A stretch of 64,000 nucleotides of DNA from Hanleya hanleyi (GCA_036873755.1 JAVTVY010039311.1:1-64000); one strand, 5' to 3'. Counted from the first letter of the stretch, positions 54,724 through 64,000 are shown. Numbers and translations are program-made. Notes: generated by a model not told the origin, from the letters alone.

Positions 54724-54729
54724 AATAAA
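54724..54729 (+). terminator. Polyadenylation signal, CARD gene
   Basis: AATAAA on the plus strand, ~410 nt after the inferred stop and before the convergent RING gene. Confidence 0.55.
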
Positions 54730-54810
54730 AATAGTAGAAAATTCAAAAATGAGTGTTAGTGTTCATTGAGTGTGGTGATGGGAGCTGGTGTTGTGCTTTG
54801 AGTTAGAAGT

Positions 54811-54853
54811 TCTCTTTCGAAAACATGGGTTGGCCCTGAAAAGGGCCTTTGGA
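54811..54853 (-). terminator. Histone-type mRNA 3' end: stem-loop plus U7 site
   Basis: On the minus strand, downstream of the RING stop: CCAAA, then the stem-loop GGCCCTTTTCAGGGCC (54847-54832: 6-bp stem, TTTC loop), then AACCCA. Thirteen nt further is GAAAGAGA (54818-54811). This matches the replication-dependent histone processing signal: SLBP stem-loop with its flanks, then a purine-rich element pairing with U7 snRNA. The match is essentially perfect. Confidence 0.8.
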
Positions 54854-54902
54854 ACATGTAAGGGGTTACATGGTTGGGACCAGGTCGGGTGGCCCTCTCA
54901 CA

Positions 54903-55653
54903 CTACACACCGGGCAGTTTACACACTATCGGGATGATATCACGCGTAGGCTCTGTTATTCGGGCATGTCGGTGTATACAGCCTATACACAAGGCTTGAT
55001 GGCCACAGGGAAAAATGGCGTATTTGGCGTAGTTATTACAACATTCCACGCAGCGTAAATATTGTGCTGCTTTGCATTCTATGTCTGGCGCCAGTCTTCT
55101 TGCTATGACAGCAGTGTAGTACACGATGTCTTCCTGCTGCTGCTGCTGTAAACCTTCCATTTCTTGTTGTTCTTTTTTGGACATTTTCTGTTGCTTGTGG
55201 CTGTAAAATACCTATCTCTTCTTCTTTTCTCCTTTCTGTTTCTTGGTCTTGGGCTTGGGTTTGATGTTGTTGTTTGTAGATATCTTCTAGCACGGCGTCA
55301 ATTTGGTCAAATCGTTGATATTCCAGTGCCGTAACATCCGGTGTGACTTGTGCTCCTGGGTGGTCTTCATTATCGCCGCCCTGTGGTTGTTCTTCATCTT
55401 TAAATAGGTCTTGTATAATATCATCCAGCCATGGCTCATCATGTACCATATCGATGTTCTCTAGCGGTTGTAGTTGATCATCTATCATGAACTCTTGTAA
55501 CAGGTTGTCAATATCCTCAATATCCATGGTTTGAGCTTCAGCCAGGGATGACTCCATGACTGTGGACTCAGGCGGGTCAAAAACGGTGTAATAAGCTGGT
55601 GAATTTGCACTGGTAAAATGAAAAGCTTCTCCACGTCTCATACAGACTGGCAT
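54903..55653 (-). CDS. Acidic-N-terminus RING protein (frameshifted)
   Basis: Minus strand. Starts at 55653 or, matching the CARD gene, at the ATG 55641. The first ~33 codons are shared with the CARD gene. Then an acidic segment (DIEDIDNLLQEF; WLDDIIQDLF) and a Gln/Glu-rich stretch. The A run at 55173-55178 is one base too long for a continuous frame. The next frame continues to the TGA at 54903 with a C-terminal RING-like Cys/His array: CVEC...FPCGH..LCIGC...VC, resembling IAP-type RINGs, but the last CxxC pair is incomplete. IAP-type RINGs are ubiquitin ligases acting on apoptosis; no BIR domain is present. TATA box at 55685; histone-type 3' end. Confidence 0.65.
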
Positions 55654-55684
55654 AATTGTGAATGAATCACTAAATACTGCGCGC

Positions 55685-55692
55685 TATTTATA
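55685..55692 (-). promoter_or_regulatory. TATA box, RING gene
   Basis: TATAAATA on the minus strand, 43 nt before the ATG at 55641. The upstream region is GC-rich (ACGCGCGG). Confidence 0.65.
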
Positions 55693-56259
55693 GTGTAACG
55701 CGCGGACGTGAGCGTAATCTTTATATCATATCTTTGCGCTGGCCTAGGCAGAATTTTTTGTGTGTTTGTTTTGCAACTTTAAACCGATGTGATTTTGCAA
55801 TAAATGCGAGTGGACGTATAAAATTTATTTCAACTTGAATTAGGGGAACTCATCGTGCAGCATTGAAAATTTCAGAAGGCTGGCGGCAAGCGAACCCGCT
55901 ATTTTTAATCCTTTTATCGATTTTTAGGCCCGTAACGTTGAGTAGGGTAGTATGGAAAACGCAGTACACTTGAAATAAATCGGTTTTCCTCCGTAAAAAT
56001 ACATCAGGTATTTTATAATGTGACCCTGAAAATTGCAGCACGTTTATCGAAAAGAAAAAGTAGGAATTTTTATCGTATTACACCGACTACGGTAACACAG
56101 CGCTATACAGTGTGCAGGCAAATGCGAGTACAGCTATGCATGGCTCTAAGGTTAACATGGCGGTTAATCCGCCATGTTTTAAAAGGGTTGTGATTGACAG
56201 GCGGCCATTCTCGAACGCGGCGGCCATTTTCGAACGTGGTGGCCATTTTCGAATGTTTA
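55693..56259. other. Spacer with a relic of TIR satellite
   Basis: No gene. At 56190-56255 GATTGACAGGCGGCCATTCTC and two further GGCCATTTTCGAACG units repeat the Polinton-2 TIR satellite internally. A hairpin around AACATGGCGGTTAATCCGCC lies near 56155-56175. Confidence 0.5.
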
Positions 56260-58120
56260 TTCCTACGTTAAATGATTGCATGTATTGAGATAACATTAGA
56301 GTCGATGCTGATTACAACATTACGGTTGGCCCTGAAAAGGGTCTTTGGACCATGTACAGCACTGTATTGGCGCCATTCCTGGGTGTCATCTGGGTTAATT
56401 TACAATCCTTCATTTTGCACCAAATTCACACTGGTCAATTCCTATGTTAAATGATTGCGTGTATTGATAACATTAGAGTCGATGCTGATTGGTGGTCTAC
56501 AAGGTGTCTACGCCGAGGTCCGCGCGACCACCCTTCCTGGGTTAACTCACAATCCACATATTTTGCACGAAAATTCACCTAGTGTCAATTCCTACGTTAA
56601 ATGATTACGTGTATTGAGATAACATTACGGTTGGCCCTGAAAAGGGTCTTTGGAACATGTACACCACTGTATTGGCGCCATTCCTGGATGTCGTCAGAAT
56701 CTCTTCTTTTTGCACCAAATTCACACTGGTCAATTCCTATGTTAAATGATTGCGTGTATTGAGATAACATTAGAGTCGATGCTGATTGGTGGTCTACAAG
56801 GTGTCTACGCCGAGGTCCGCGCGACCACCCTTCCTGGGTTAACTTACAATCCACATATTTTGCACGAAAATTTACCTAGTGTCAATTCCTACGTTAAATG
56901 ATTGCATGTATTGAGATAACATTACGGTTGGCCCTGAAAAGGGTCTTTGGACCATGTACACCACTGTATTGGCGCCATTCCTGGGTGTCGTCAGAATCTC
57001 TTCATTTTGCACCAAATTCACACTGGTCAATTCCTATGTTAAATGATTGCGTGTATTGATAACATTAGAGTCGATGCTGATTGGTGGTCTACAAGGTGCC
57101 TACACCGAGGTCCGCGCGACCACCCTTCCTGGGTTAACTTACAATCCACATATTTTGCACGAAAATTCACCTAGTGTCAATTCCTACGTTAAATGATTGC
57201 ATGTATTGATATAACATTACGGTTGGCCCTGAAAAGGGTCTTTGGAACATGTACAGCACTGTTTTGGCGCCATTCCTGGGTGCCGTCAGAATCCCTTCAT
57301 TTTGCACCAAAATTCACCTAGTGTCAATTCCTATGTTAAATGATTACGTGTATTGATAACATTAGAGTCGATGTACACAGCGCTGATTGGTGGCCTACAA
57401 GGTGCCTACGCCGAGGTCCGCGCGACCACCCTTCCTGGGTTAACTCACAATCCACATATTTTGCACGAAAATTCACCTAGTATCAATTCCTACGTTAAAT
57501 GATTGCATGTATTGATATAACATTACGGTTGGCCCTGAAAAGGGTCTTTGGAACATGTACACCACTGTATTGGCGCCATTCCTGGGTGTCGTCAGAATCT
57601 CTTCATTTTGCACCAAATTCGCACTAGTCAATTCCTATGTTAAATGATTGCGTGTATTGAGATAACATTAGAGTCGATGCTGATTGGTGGTCTACAAGGT
57701 GTCTACGCCGAGGTCCGCGCGACCACCCGTCCTGGGTTAACTTACAATCCACATATTTTGCACGAAAATTCACCTAGTGTCAATTCCTACGTTAAATGAT
57801 TACGTGTATTGAGATAACATTACGGTTTGCCCTGAAAAGGGTCTTTGGAACATGTACACCACTGTATTGGCGCCATTCCTGGATGTCGTCAGAATCTCTT
57901 CATTTTGCACCAAATTCACACTGGTCAATTCCTATGTTAAATGCTTGCGTGTATTGAGATAACATTAGAGTCGATGCTGATTGGTGGTCTACAAGGTGTC
58001 TACGCCGATGTCCGCGCGACCACCCTTCCTGGGTTAACTCACAATCCACATATTTTGCACCAAATTCATCTAGTGTCAATTCCCAGGTTAAATGATTGCG
58101 TGTATTGATAACATTACAGC
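56260..58120 (-). repeat. ~300-bp tandem array with degenerate histone stem-loops
   Basis: About six units of ~300 bp. Each holds TTGGCCCTGAAAAGGGTCTT (a histone stem-loop with one broken pair, read on the minus strand), TTGGCGCCATTCCTGG, GCTGATTGGTGG (CCAAT box) and GAGGTCCGCGCGACCACC. Stem-loop copies start near 56328, 56632, 56930, 57222, 57529 and 57826. None has the U7-type element seen at 54811. No coding frame. Confidence 0.85.
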
Positions 58121-58313
58121 CCGAATCATCACGGACTTTCACGAAGGGTGAGGGTGGAATAAAAACTATAACGTATACGGGTACGGATAGAGAGATGTGT
58201 GAAAAAAAAACCTATAACGTGTACGGCTACGGACTAGGGTTTTTTAATAGACAGGAGTCATCACGGACTTTCACATATGAAAAAAACACAAAAATGATGG
58301 TTTTTTGACTTTT
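58121..58313. repeat. Direct repeat TCATCACGGACTTTCAC
   Basis: The 17-mer occurs at ~58126 and ~58258. Between them, ATAACGT(A/G)TACGG and TACGGA are also doubled. It lies just beyond the PolB polyadenylation signal. Confidence 0.7.
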
Positions 58314-58319
58314 TTTATT
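58314..58319 (-). terminator. Polyadenylation signal, PolB gene
   Basis: AATAAA on the minus strand, ~215 nt after the PolB stop and ~75 nt after the tRNA, so the tRNA lies in the 3' UTR. Confidence 0.55.
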
Positions 58320-58392
58320 TAAGTCAACAAGAATGTATAGAATATGTACAAATAGAATACAGGTGGTATGTACAAGTGGTACAAAAAAGTTC

Positions 58393-58478
58393 TGTCAGGA
58401 GTAGGATTCGAACCTACGTCCGGCATTTCGCCGACCAGTACTTAATACCGGCGTCTTAGACCACTCGGCCATCTTGAC
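58393..58478 (-). tRNA. tRNA-Leu (UAA anticodon)
   Basis: 86-nt cloverleaf on the minus strand. Acceptor GTCAAGA/TCCTGAC (6 of 7 pairs), A box TGGCCGAGTGG, anticodon arm CCGGT-ATTAAGT-ACTGG with anticodon TAA, long variable arm GGC-GAAAT-GCC as in class II tRNAs, perfect T arm GTAGG-TTCGAAT-CCTAC with B box, and a T6 pol III terminator shortly after. No intron, no CCA. It lies 57 nt downstream of the PolB stop, same strand. All identity elements look functional; one acceptor and possibly one D-stem pair are mismatched. Confidence 0.9.
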
Positions 58479-58534
58479 TTTTACAGTTTTTAACTGGTGT
58501 ATCAACAGTCATATAGTGTGTGTTCGATATTTTT

Positions 58535-61500
58535 TCACAAGTCCAAGTAAGTGGTGCTCACACCATCGGCCAGCACTTTCCGTTTCGGGTAAAAGAAAGT
58601 AAAGGCGTCTCGTTGCTGGATGTACGTCCGCATCTGGTGGTCCACTACCCGAAATCCTCGGTTAGTTCCACTCGCACTGGCCTGGCTTTGCAGCACGTTC
58701 AAGTACAAGGCTTTGTCGATGTTGGGATCGCGCCGGTTCACCCCTTTGTAGCTAATTTTACTTTCGTCTCCCCCGTAACAGTAATACGTCTTGGAGGAGA
58801 GAGCAATCATGGCATCCCCACTCCACTCCAGCTTGAGGAGACCCGGCGTACGCTTATCGTACTGGTATTGGTCACGTGCAGGTAACCACTGGTCCCGTTC
58901 CGCTTCATACTCTGCCCGTAACTCCGGTTTCACCAGGGACTCCCAATCTGCATTAGAGACGGCCATGTAGGCCGAGTCCGTATCCATCTCCATGAGTTGC
59001 CAGTCTGGTGCATTAAAATACACACACATGAAATCATAGAGAAACTGCAGCATCCTCAGATTGGCCACATGGTATACCATACATCCAATCTGCAGGGGTA
59101 GGTTGTAACGGATAGTCTTCTTGACTGAACTGACTTCATACGTGTCGTCATCGATGACCTCCACGGAGCGAAACAGAGGAGAATTCACTTTTTTGCGGGC
59201 TTGGGCAGTAGTACAAATGCTCACGTTCACGTGCTTATCCTGATTCGTGACTGTTTTTCCATAGTAACCATTGCCCGTCAACTTCCAAGATTGACCGATG
59301 ATGGCCTTACTCGGGTCTTGGTCACCTTGACGACGGGCCGACGTCACGATGTTGGCATTCTCCGCAAAACGAGCGTTGGGTACGTACTGTATCACTTGGT
59401 ATATTTTGGTAATTTCCAAACCGTGGCTCATGTACCACTGCAGTAAGGGCGTGCCCAGCAAGATTTTCTCGGCCCACATACTGCCAATCAACATCCGTCG
59501 AGGTCGAGGCAAACACTCGTGTTGCTTCGCATAGGCCCCCATGGTGTCTCCAATATCATCCCGACCCACCAGCGTGTTCTTAAAGATGGGCGGGCACTGG
59601 GCGAAGAGGGGTTTGAGAGTATCGGAAACATGCAAATCACATTCGACAAAGCCGTAGAGGTCCCCCGAACGAATGGCGCCGAACATCTGTGGCAGACTCA
59701 GGAGTCGCCGACGACTCAACGGGTACTCGCGCTCTTTTAGGAAACGCCGTAAATGGGGTAGGGCCTGGCACATGGTGTGAAATTCACACTCCCACATTTC
59801 GATGAGATGGTATCCTCGCTCTTTGGCGTAATCACCATTCTCCTGCACTTCTTCCCGTAATTCTTCTGCCGATTTCCCACGTCGTTCGTTGAAGCGTCCA
59901 GCGCTGAAATGGCATCCGTGGCCGTGCCAGTAACACCCATAAAGTTGAAATACGGTCGGTGTCCTACCCACCAAGGCAAACCCATCGACGGGGAGCCGAC
60001 GATCTCCTATCCGCTTCTCTGTGGCGTTGGTCTGGAGTCGTATATAAATTGCCCGTCGATAGGCTTCCCAATCCAACCACTGATCAGCCAGATGCTTGTA
60101 GGGAGTACGTTGCGGTGTAAAATGCCGACCTTCCGCCAACCAACGTGTATAATGGCCACTGGGCATAGGTTGGGCCAGAGACCACAGGTACAAGGCATTC
60201 GCATCGAAACCGATGATCTTAGCACAGGGTTTTCCACTGGGGAGAGTAGTGACGTCCTTCTCGTGATAACGGTGAAAAATAAGACTCGGTCCGCCGACAA
60301 TGTTCTGCTTTAGACAATCATGCATGTCTGCATCTTTTTGCTGTATCAGCGAGAAGTACGTAGGACACTCTTGAAAAAGATGGCGAAGCGCCAGACCCGG
60401 TAAACTCAAGCACTCCTTGAAGATGTCGACGTGCATCTCGCGACGAAAGAGTTGAACCATTTTCTCGGTCGCTTCCAGGAAAGGAACCACATCTAAGTTA
60501 TTATACCATATCAGGAAATCTCGCAAGGTCTGCATATGTTGATCGTTCCATACCTGCTGTAGTTCCCGGTACGCGTCTTCCGGACATTCCACTTGCTTCA
60601 AATCATCAAAGAAGGCATCCCGGGGTGGCAACTGTGTTTTCTGCAAACGGTCGAGCGTTGACATATACGTGTAAGGGAACCTCCCTTTGGTTTGTGCACA
60701 GTTATACGCCTTGACCCACTGATCATAGCTACAATTAGGAGCTAAGTAGTTCCGTACATCCAGGAAATGAAGTGATGTGGTAGTGAGGGCCATATGATTA
60801 TTGATCTTCTTGATGATGGACTTGATGGTATTCGCCTGGGCCAAGTAGGGATAGAGAAATTGCTTCACCATGTTCAAGTCATATCGCCCCGAGTTGAAAC
60901 CCAGCACCGGTAACTGACCTAGATATTGTAGGAAGCGCACTTTCAATTTCTGCGCACACGGTTTCGGTAAAGGCACATCCTGCGACCACATGGACTCCGG
61001 CTCCGACTCGGACTCTTCATCGTCACTAAACGCTACACCCGGTATAGGAATCCGATCGGTCAGCTGGTCCAGTACGCCCTGGAACTTGGACACCAACAAT
61101 TTCGTACTGGCCGCATTGACATCCTCTAAATACTCCATCATGCGGGTGATCAACTCATGGGAATCCCCGGTAGACACAAACAGATCGGTGCAGCGTCATA
61201 GCCAGGTACGTTGCTGGAAATGCTGACACTCAGGGGAATATGGCGCTGCGTCCACTGCGTTTTCGCTGAAAACAGGTCCATGGGTTCCAATAGGGCCTCA
61301 AAATCGTAACACGCCCGGTAGGGAAAATAACGGTCCGCCTCCGGTATGATGAGACCCTCATCGGCCAGGGCCTCGAAAATAGTAGCCGTATTATGATACA
61401 CACCACCCGGATAGACTCGCTTGACACTGTTATCACAACACTTCTCGTGTCGATGTAAGTCGGTGGAACGGTCAAACACCCGTTCGCATTGGGCACAACT

Positions 61501-62380
61501 GTAAGACTGGGCGTACTGGCTCATATTGCAGATCAGCGAAAAATGACTCACGCCATTGTAGTTGAAGACATTGACTTCCATCGTAGAAGCATACCGTTCT
61601 GTTGAACGATGAACCAATTCAGTCACAAATGTATCCTCCTCGCATCGTAATCGGTATACCATGATATTGATGTTGAACAGTGTTTCCACATCAGCCAAAT
61701 TGTTGAACGGGACTCCACGGAAGTGCCGCTCATCCAAGTCTTGCTGCTCTAAGTACTGCTCCTAATAGTCATTGGCCACTTTGTCACAACACTGGGGATG
61801 ACACTGGTTCAGATGCACGGCCAAACACCGAAACAGACATTTCAGCCCTGCCGTTAATGGATGCAGTCCATGTCGATGAAGCAGCCAAGGGGGGTAGTAG
61901 TACAGGGGCACCGATAGGATGATTTCTCATATTTGTGACGAAAAATGTGACGTTAGTCACCCTTTCCAGAAGCCAGTTGGTATTGGGGCGTTGCAACCGG
62001 GCCCATTCCAATGGGTCCAACGTAGTCAATTGATCGATGAGTGGCTGCAGGGAAATGGCATTCGTCACCGTGATTGGCTTGTCAAACACATACGTATTAT
62101 TGCTGGGATAATAATACCGCAGCTGGTCTGTCTCTTTATGGCGAAGGATGTATCCAAAAGTGAGATTCAACTTGAAGGCTGTGACCTGGTCTGTGAAAAT
62201 GTTCTCCGCATAAGTAGACAAATACGTAAGATCCTGCAGTCGAAAGTTATACAAGTCCAATAGACGACGGTCACGATGAAAACAATGGCGTATGGTAGCC
62301 CAGTGTCGTTGATAAATCTCCCTCACGCGCTCGTCTTGAGGCAAGACTTCAACCGGAGGTACTGCTGGGTCCCAGGGCAA
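58535..62380 (-). CDS. PolB: Protein-primed family B DNA polymerase (broken into three frames)
   Basis: Minus strand, ~1,270 codons in all. The 880-residue frame (61177-58535) has exonuclease motifs ExoII FNSGRYDLN (94-102) and ExoIII WYNNLDVV (224-231), then polymerase motif A FDANALY (324-330), motif B KLTGNGYYGK (632-641), motif C DTDS (732-735) and a YGCYWHGHGC signature (413-422). ExoI CYDFEAL is in the preceding frame (61737-61150), which also has a zinc-finger-like CAQC...HRHEKCC. The N-terminal frame (62380-61784) precedes that. Breaks: frameshift near 61889-61894 (G run), in-frame TAG at 61762-61764, and frameshift near 61175. No ATG is evident at the 5' end. Known: replicates linear genomes from a terminal protein. 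Confidence 0.9.
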
Positions 62381-62419
62381 ATCTTCTTCACGTCTCGTGC
62401 TTTCGTCTAATACAAGCTG

Positions 62420-63052
62420 GTAGCCAAACAGGCAGACAGGCTGGCTAGTGGTCAGGCAGGCGGGCAGACAGGCAGGCAGGGAGGCGGGCAGGCAGGCAGG
62501 CAGGCAGGCTGGTCAGGTCAGGTCAGGTCAGGTCAGGTCAGGTAGGTAGTGCAATGAATACACCCCACCCTTAAAAATTTGCCCCGTTTATACGTTTTTC
62601 TATCCAAGATGGCTGCCTAAAAACATTCGAAAATGGCCGCCTAAAAACATTCGAAAATGGCCGCCACGTTCGAAAATGGCCGCCACGTTCGAAAATGGCC
62701 GCCTGTCAATCAAAACATTCGAAAATGGCCGCCGCATTCGAAAATGGCCGCCAAAACGTTCGAAAATGGCCGCCAAAGCCGCCATTTTCCAAGATGGCCG
62801 CCAAAACGTTCGAAAATGGCCGCCACGTTCGAAAATGGCCGCCTGTCAATCAAAAACATTCGAAAATGGCCGCCAAAACGTTCGAAAATGGCCGCCACTT
62901 TCGAAAATGGCCGCCAAAACAAAATGGCCGCAACAAAAAGCCGCCATTTTCCAAAATGGCCGACACCTATTTGACCTCACCCCCACAAAACCGCCCCAAA
63001 TGACCTCTACATCCGGGTGAAAACATGCTCGATTTACGCTAAGTATACTACT
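62420..63052 (-). repeat. Polinton-2 right terminal inverted repeat
   Basis: ~630 bp, inverted match to 52050-53036 with fewer GGCCATTTTCGAACG units. It includes GGCAGG and GGTCA repeats (62437-62545) corresponding to the CCTG-rich leader on the left. Confidence 0.93.
62586..62592 (-). promoter_or_regulatory. TATA box in right TIR (PolB)
   Basis: TATAAAC on the minus strand, the counterpart of TATAAAAG in the left TIR, with one changed base. Confidence 0.5.
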
Positions 63053-63058
63053 AGCTTG

Positions 63059-64000
63059 TGAATAGAGCCATTACAGGAGTGAGTAGTAGGGTTTAACGTC
63101 GTTTTCAACCTTGTTTCACTCACATCACGACGGTGCCTACAGGTGCCAGGACACGAGAGTGCTCACAGTTCCTATTACCCTGGACACTGATCAGCCCAGC
63201 CATTAAATAAGACTACGGTACCTGGAAGGCATGTAGAGTCTCTGTCTTTATGAAAATTCTCCTCGTCCAGGGCATTGCTGTATCTCGTTTCAAATATATT
63301 TGGCTTCATAAGCTCCAGTCGCTATATGAATTAGAAATATTTTCAAATAATTTACTTCGTAGATGAATGCGAATTATACAGTTTCGCGATCCTCTGACTA
63401 AATATTCCTGACGCTATTCAACTTATATTGTTCTGCTTGACATCCAACAAGTTTTTATCCGCATGTATCACAATTTATCATCAGAGTATGAATGATTTTG
63501 ACTATCCACCAAAGTTTCCCGTTCGAAAAGCATTCTGTGCACAGCGATATGGTACCATGATGATGAATAAATCATCGCAATGACGGTACCATAATGGAAC
63601 CAGGACGTGCACACAACCAATGGCGGTCCGCTCTGCATGGTACCGCTACGGAGAAGACTAAGTCAGCACTTTGGTACCACATCGCATTGCACATAGGCCT
63701 AATGTTTTCGCCTCCGAAGAACGTGTGTATTTATATCTTGGTACAACGAATGAATATATGGCCATAATTTGTCATTATTGGTACCAGAGCCTACATTCGA
63801 CAGGTAGACGTCGTCATGGAATTTTCTGTTCAATCCGAACCCATATTTGTATGAAACGAAACGCGATACAAGCCACTTCATTCAAAGAGTTCAAAATGAA
63901 TTCAATAACAACATTCATCCATCTAGTTCTCACCTCAAACTGTCGCCAGACTCTGTTAATATTCTCGTAGTCATGAGAAGATCTCGATATTCTGTCATAT
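63059..64000. other. Right flank without recognizable gene
   Basis: No supported gene. GGTACCA/TGGTACC motifs recur at 63550-63680 and 63740-63785, in mixed orientation, suggesting a degraded palindromic repeat. No phosphatase exon was recognized. Confidence 0.45.

Larger units (their letters stand above)
52050..63052 (-). mobile_element. Polinton-2: PolB-bearing element without capsid or integrase, 11,003 bp
   Basis: Seen: termini AGTAGTATACTTAGCG... and ...CGCTAAGTATACTACT; flanks AGCTTC (52044-52049) and AGCTTG (63053-63058), a 6-bp duplication with one mismatch. Terminal inverted repeats ~985 and ~630 bp are built of GGCCATTTTCGAACG units. Genes: CARD/PC4-like protein (+), RING protein (-), tRNA-Leu (-), protein-primed PolB (-). 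There is no integrase, ATPase, protease or capsid gene. The termini resemble those of Polinton-1 (AGTAGTA...TAGCG...AAAT.GA), suggesting the same integrase could act on both. Confidence 0.9.

Noticed and set aside
55170..55182. Programmed frameshift in the RING gene at the A6 run
   Set aside because: The change needed is +1 (or -2), while A6G sequences favour -1 slippage; no supporting structure is visible. A simple one-base insertion is more likely.

Overview
This window looks like animal nuclear DNA, most likely from a marine invertebrate and plausibly a mollusc or other lophotrochozoan (inference). The reasons are spliced exons with GT/AG borders, C2H2 zinc fingers, a receptor-type tyrosine phosphatase, tRNA-derived SINEs, several LINE clades, Tc1-like and foldback DNA transposons, and large satellite-like arrays. 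Host coding sequence is sparse and most of the window is mobile or repetitive DNA.

Layout. 1-2115: foldback transposon with a tRNA-derived SINE inside. 3094-7935: two exons of a C2H2 zinc-finger gene (+), with tandem arrays in its intron. 7960-13345: minisatellite, decayed RNase H-type LINE, zinc-finger relic and a second, inverted copy of the intronic 155-bp array. 13920-16580: long foldback element carrying a captured gene fragment. 16892-19208: broken Tc1-like transposon. 19209-29990: largely gene-poor, with MITEs and LINE tails. 30030-31562 and 47274-48085: one L1/Tx1-like LINE, split by a SINE, which is itself split by a 15.45-kb Polinton (31569-47018) flanked by the perfect 6-bp duplication CGCCCT. 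50012-51258: three minus-strand exons of a receptor tyrosine phosphatase. 52050-63052: a second, 11.0-kb Polinton-like element.

The main observation is that the two Polinton/adintovirus-like elements have complementary gene sets. Polinton-1 encodes a chromodomain integrase, packaging ATPase, adenain-type protease, double jelly-roll major capsid protein, penton-like protein (tandemly duplicated), pX-like protein and accessory proteins, but I find no DNA polymerase. Polinton-2 encodes the protein-primed family B DNA polymerase, a CARD protein with two PC4-like segments, a RING protein and a tRNA-Leu(UAA) gene, but no integrase, ATPase, protease or capsid gene. Both begin 5'-AGTAGTA and end TACTACT-3', share further terminal bases, and have 6-bp (perfect, or 5/6) target duplications. 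They could be two halves of a bipartite system, or two differently deleted copies that can be complemented in trans.

Regulatory content is unusual. Polinton-1 terminal repeats are arrays of perfect NRF1-type and YY1-type motifs, with CRE and composite ETS/CRE motifs further in. Most left-side genes have their own TATA box about 40-60 nt before the start codon. The capsid-region genes are packed with 1-4 nt overlaps or gaps. In Polinton-2 the terminal repeats carry inward-facing TATA boxes. The RING gene ends in a canonical replication-dependent histone mRNA stem-loop plus a U7-type downstream element.

Many of these genes carry single-base indels, mostly in homopolymers. Either the elements are decaying or the assembly has residual homopolymer errors; this cannot be separated from one sequence.
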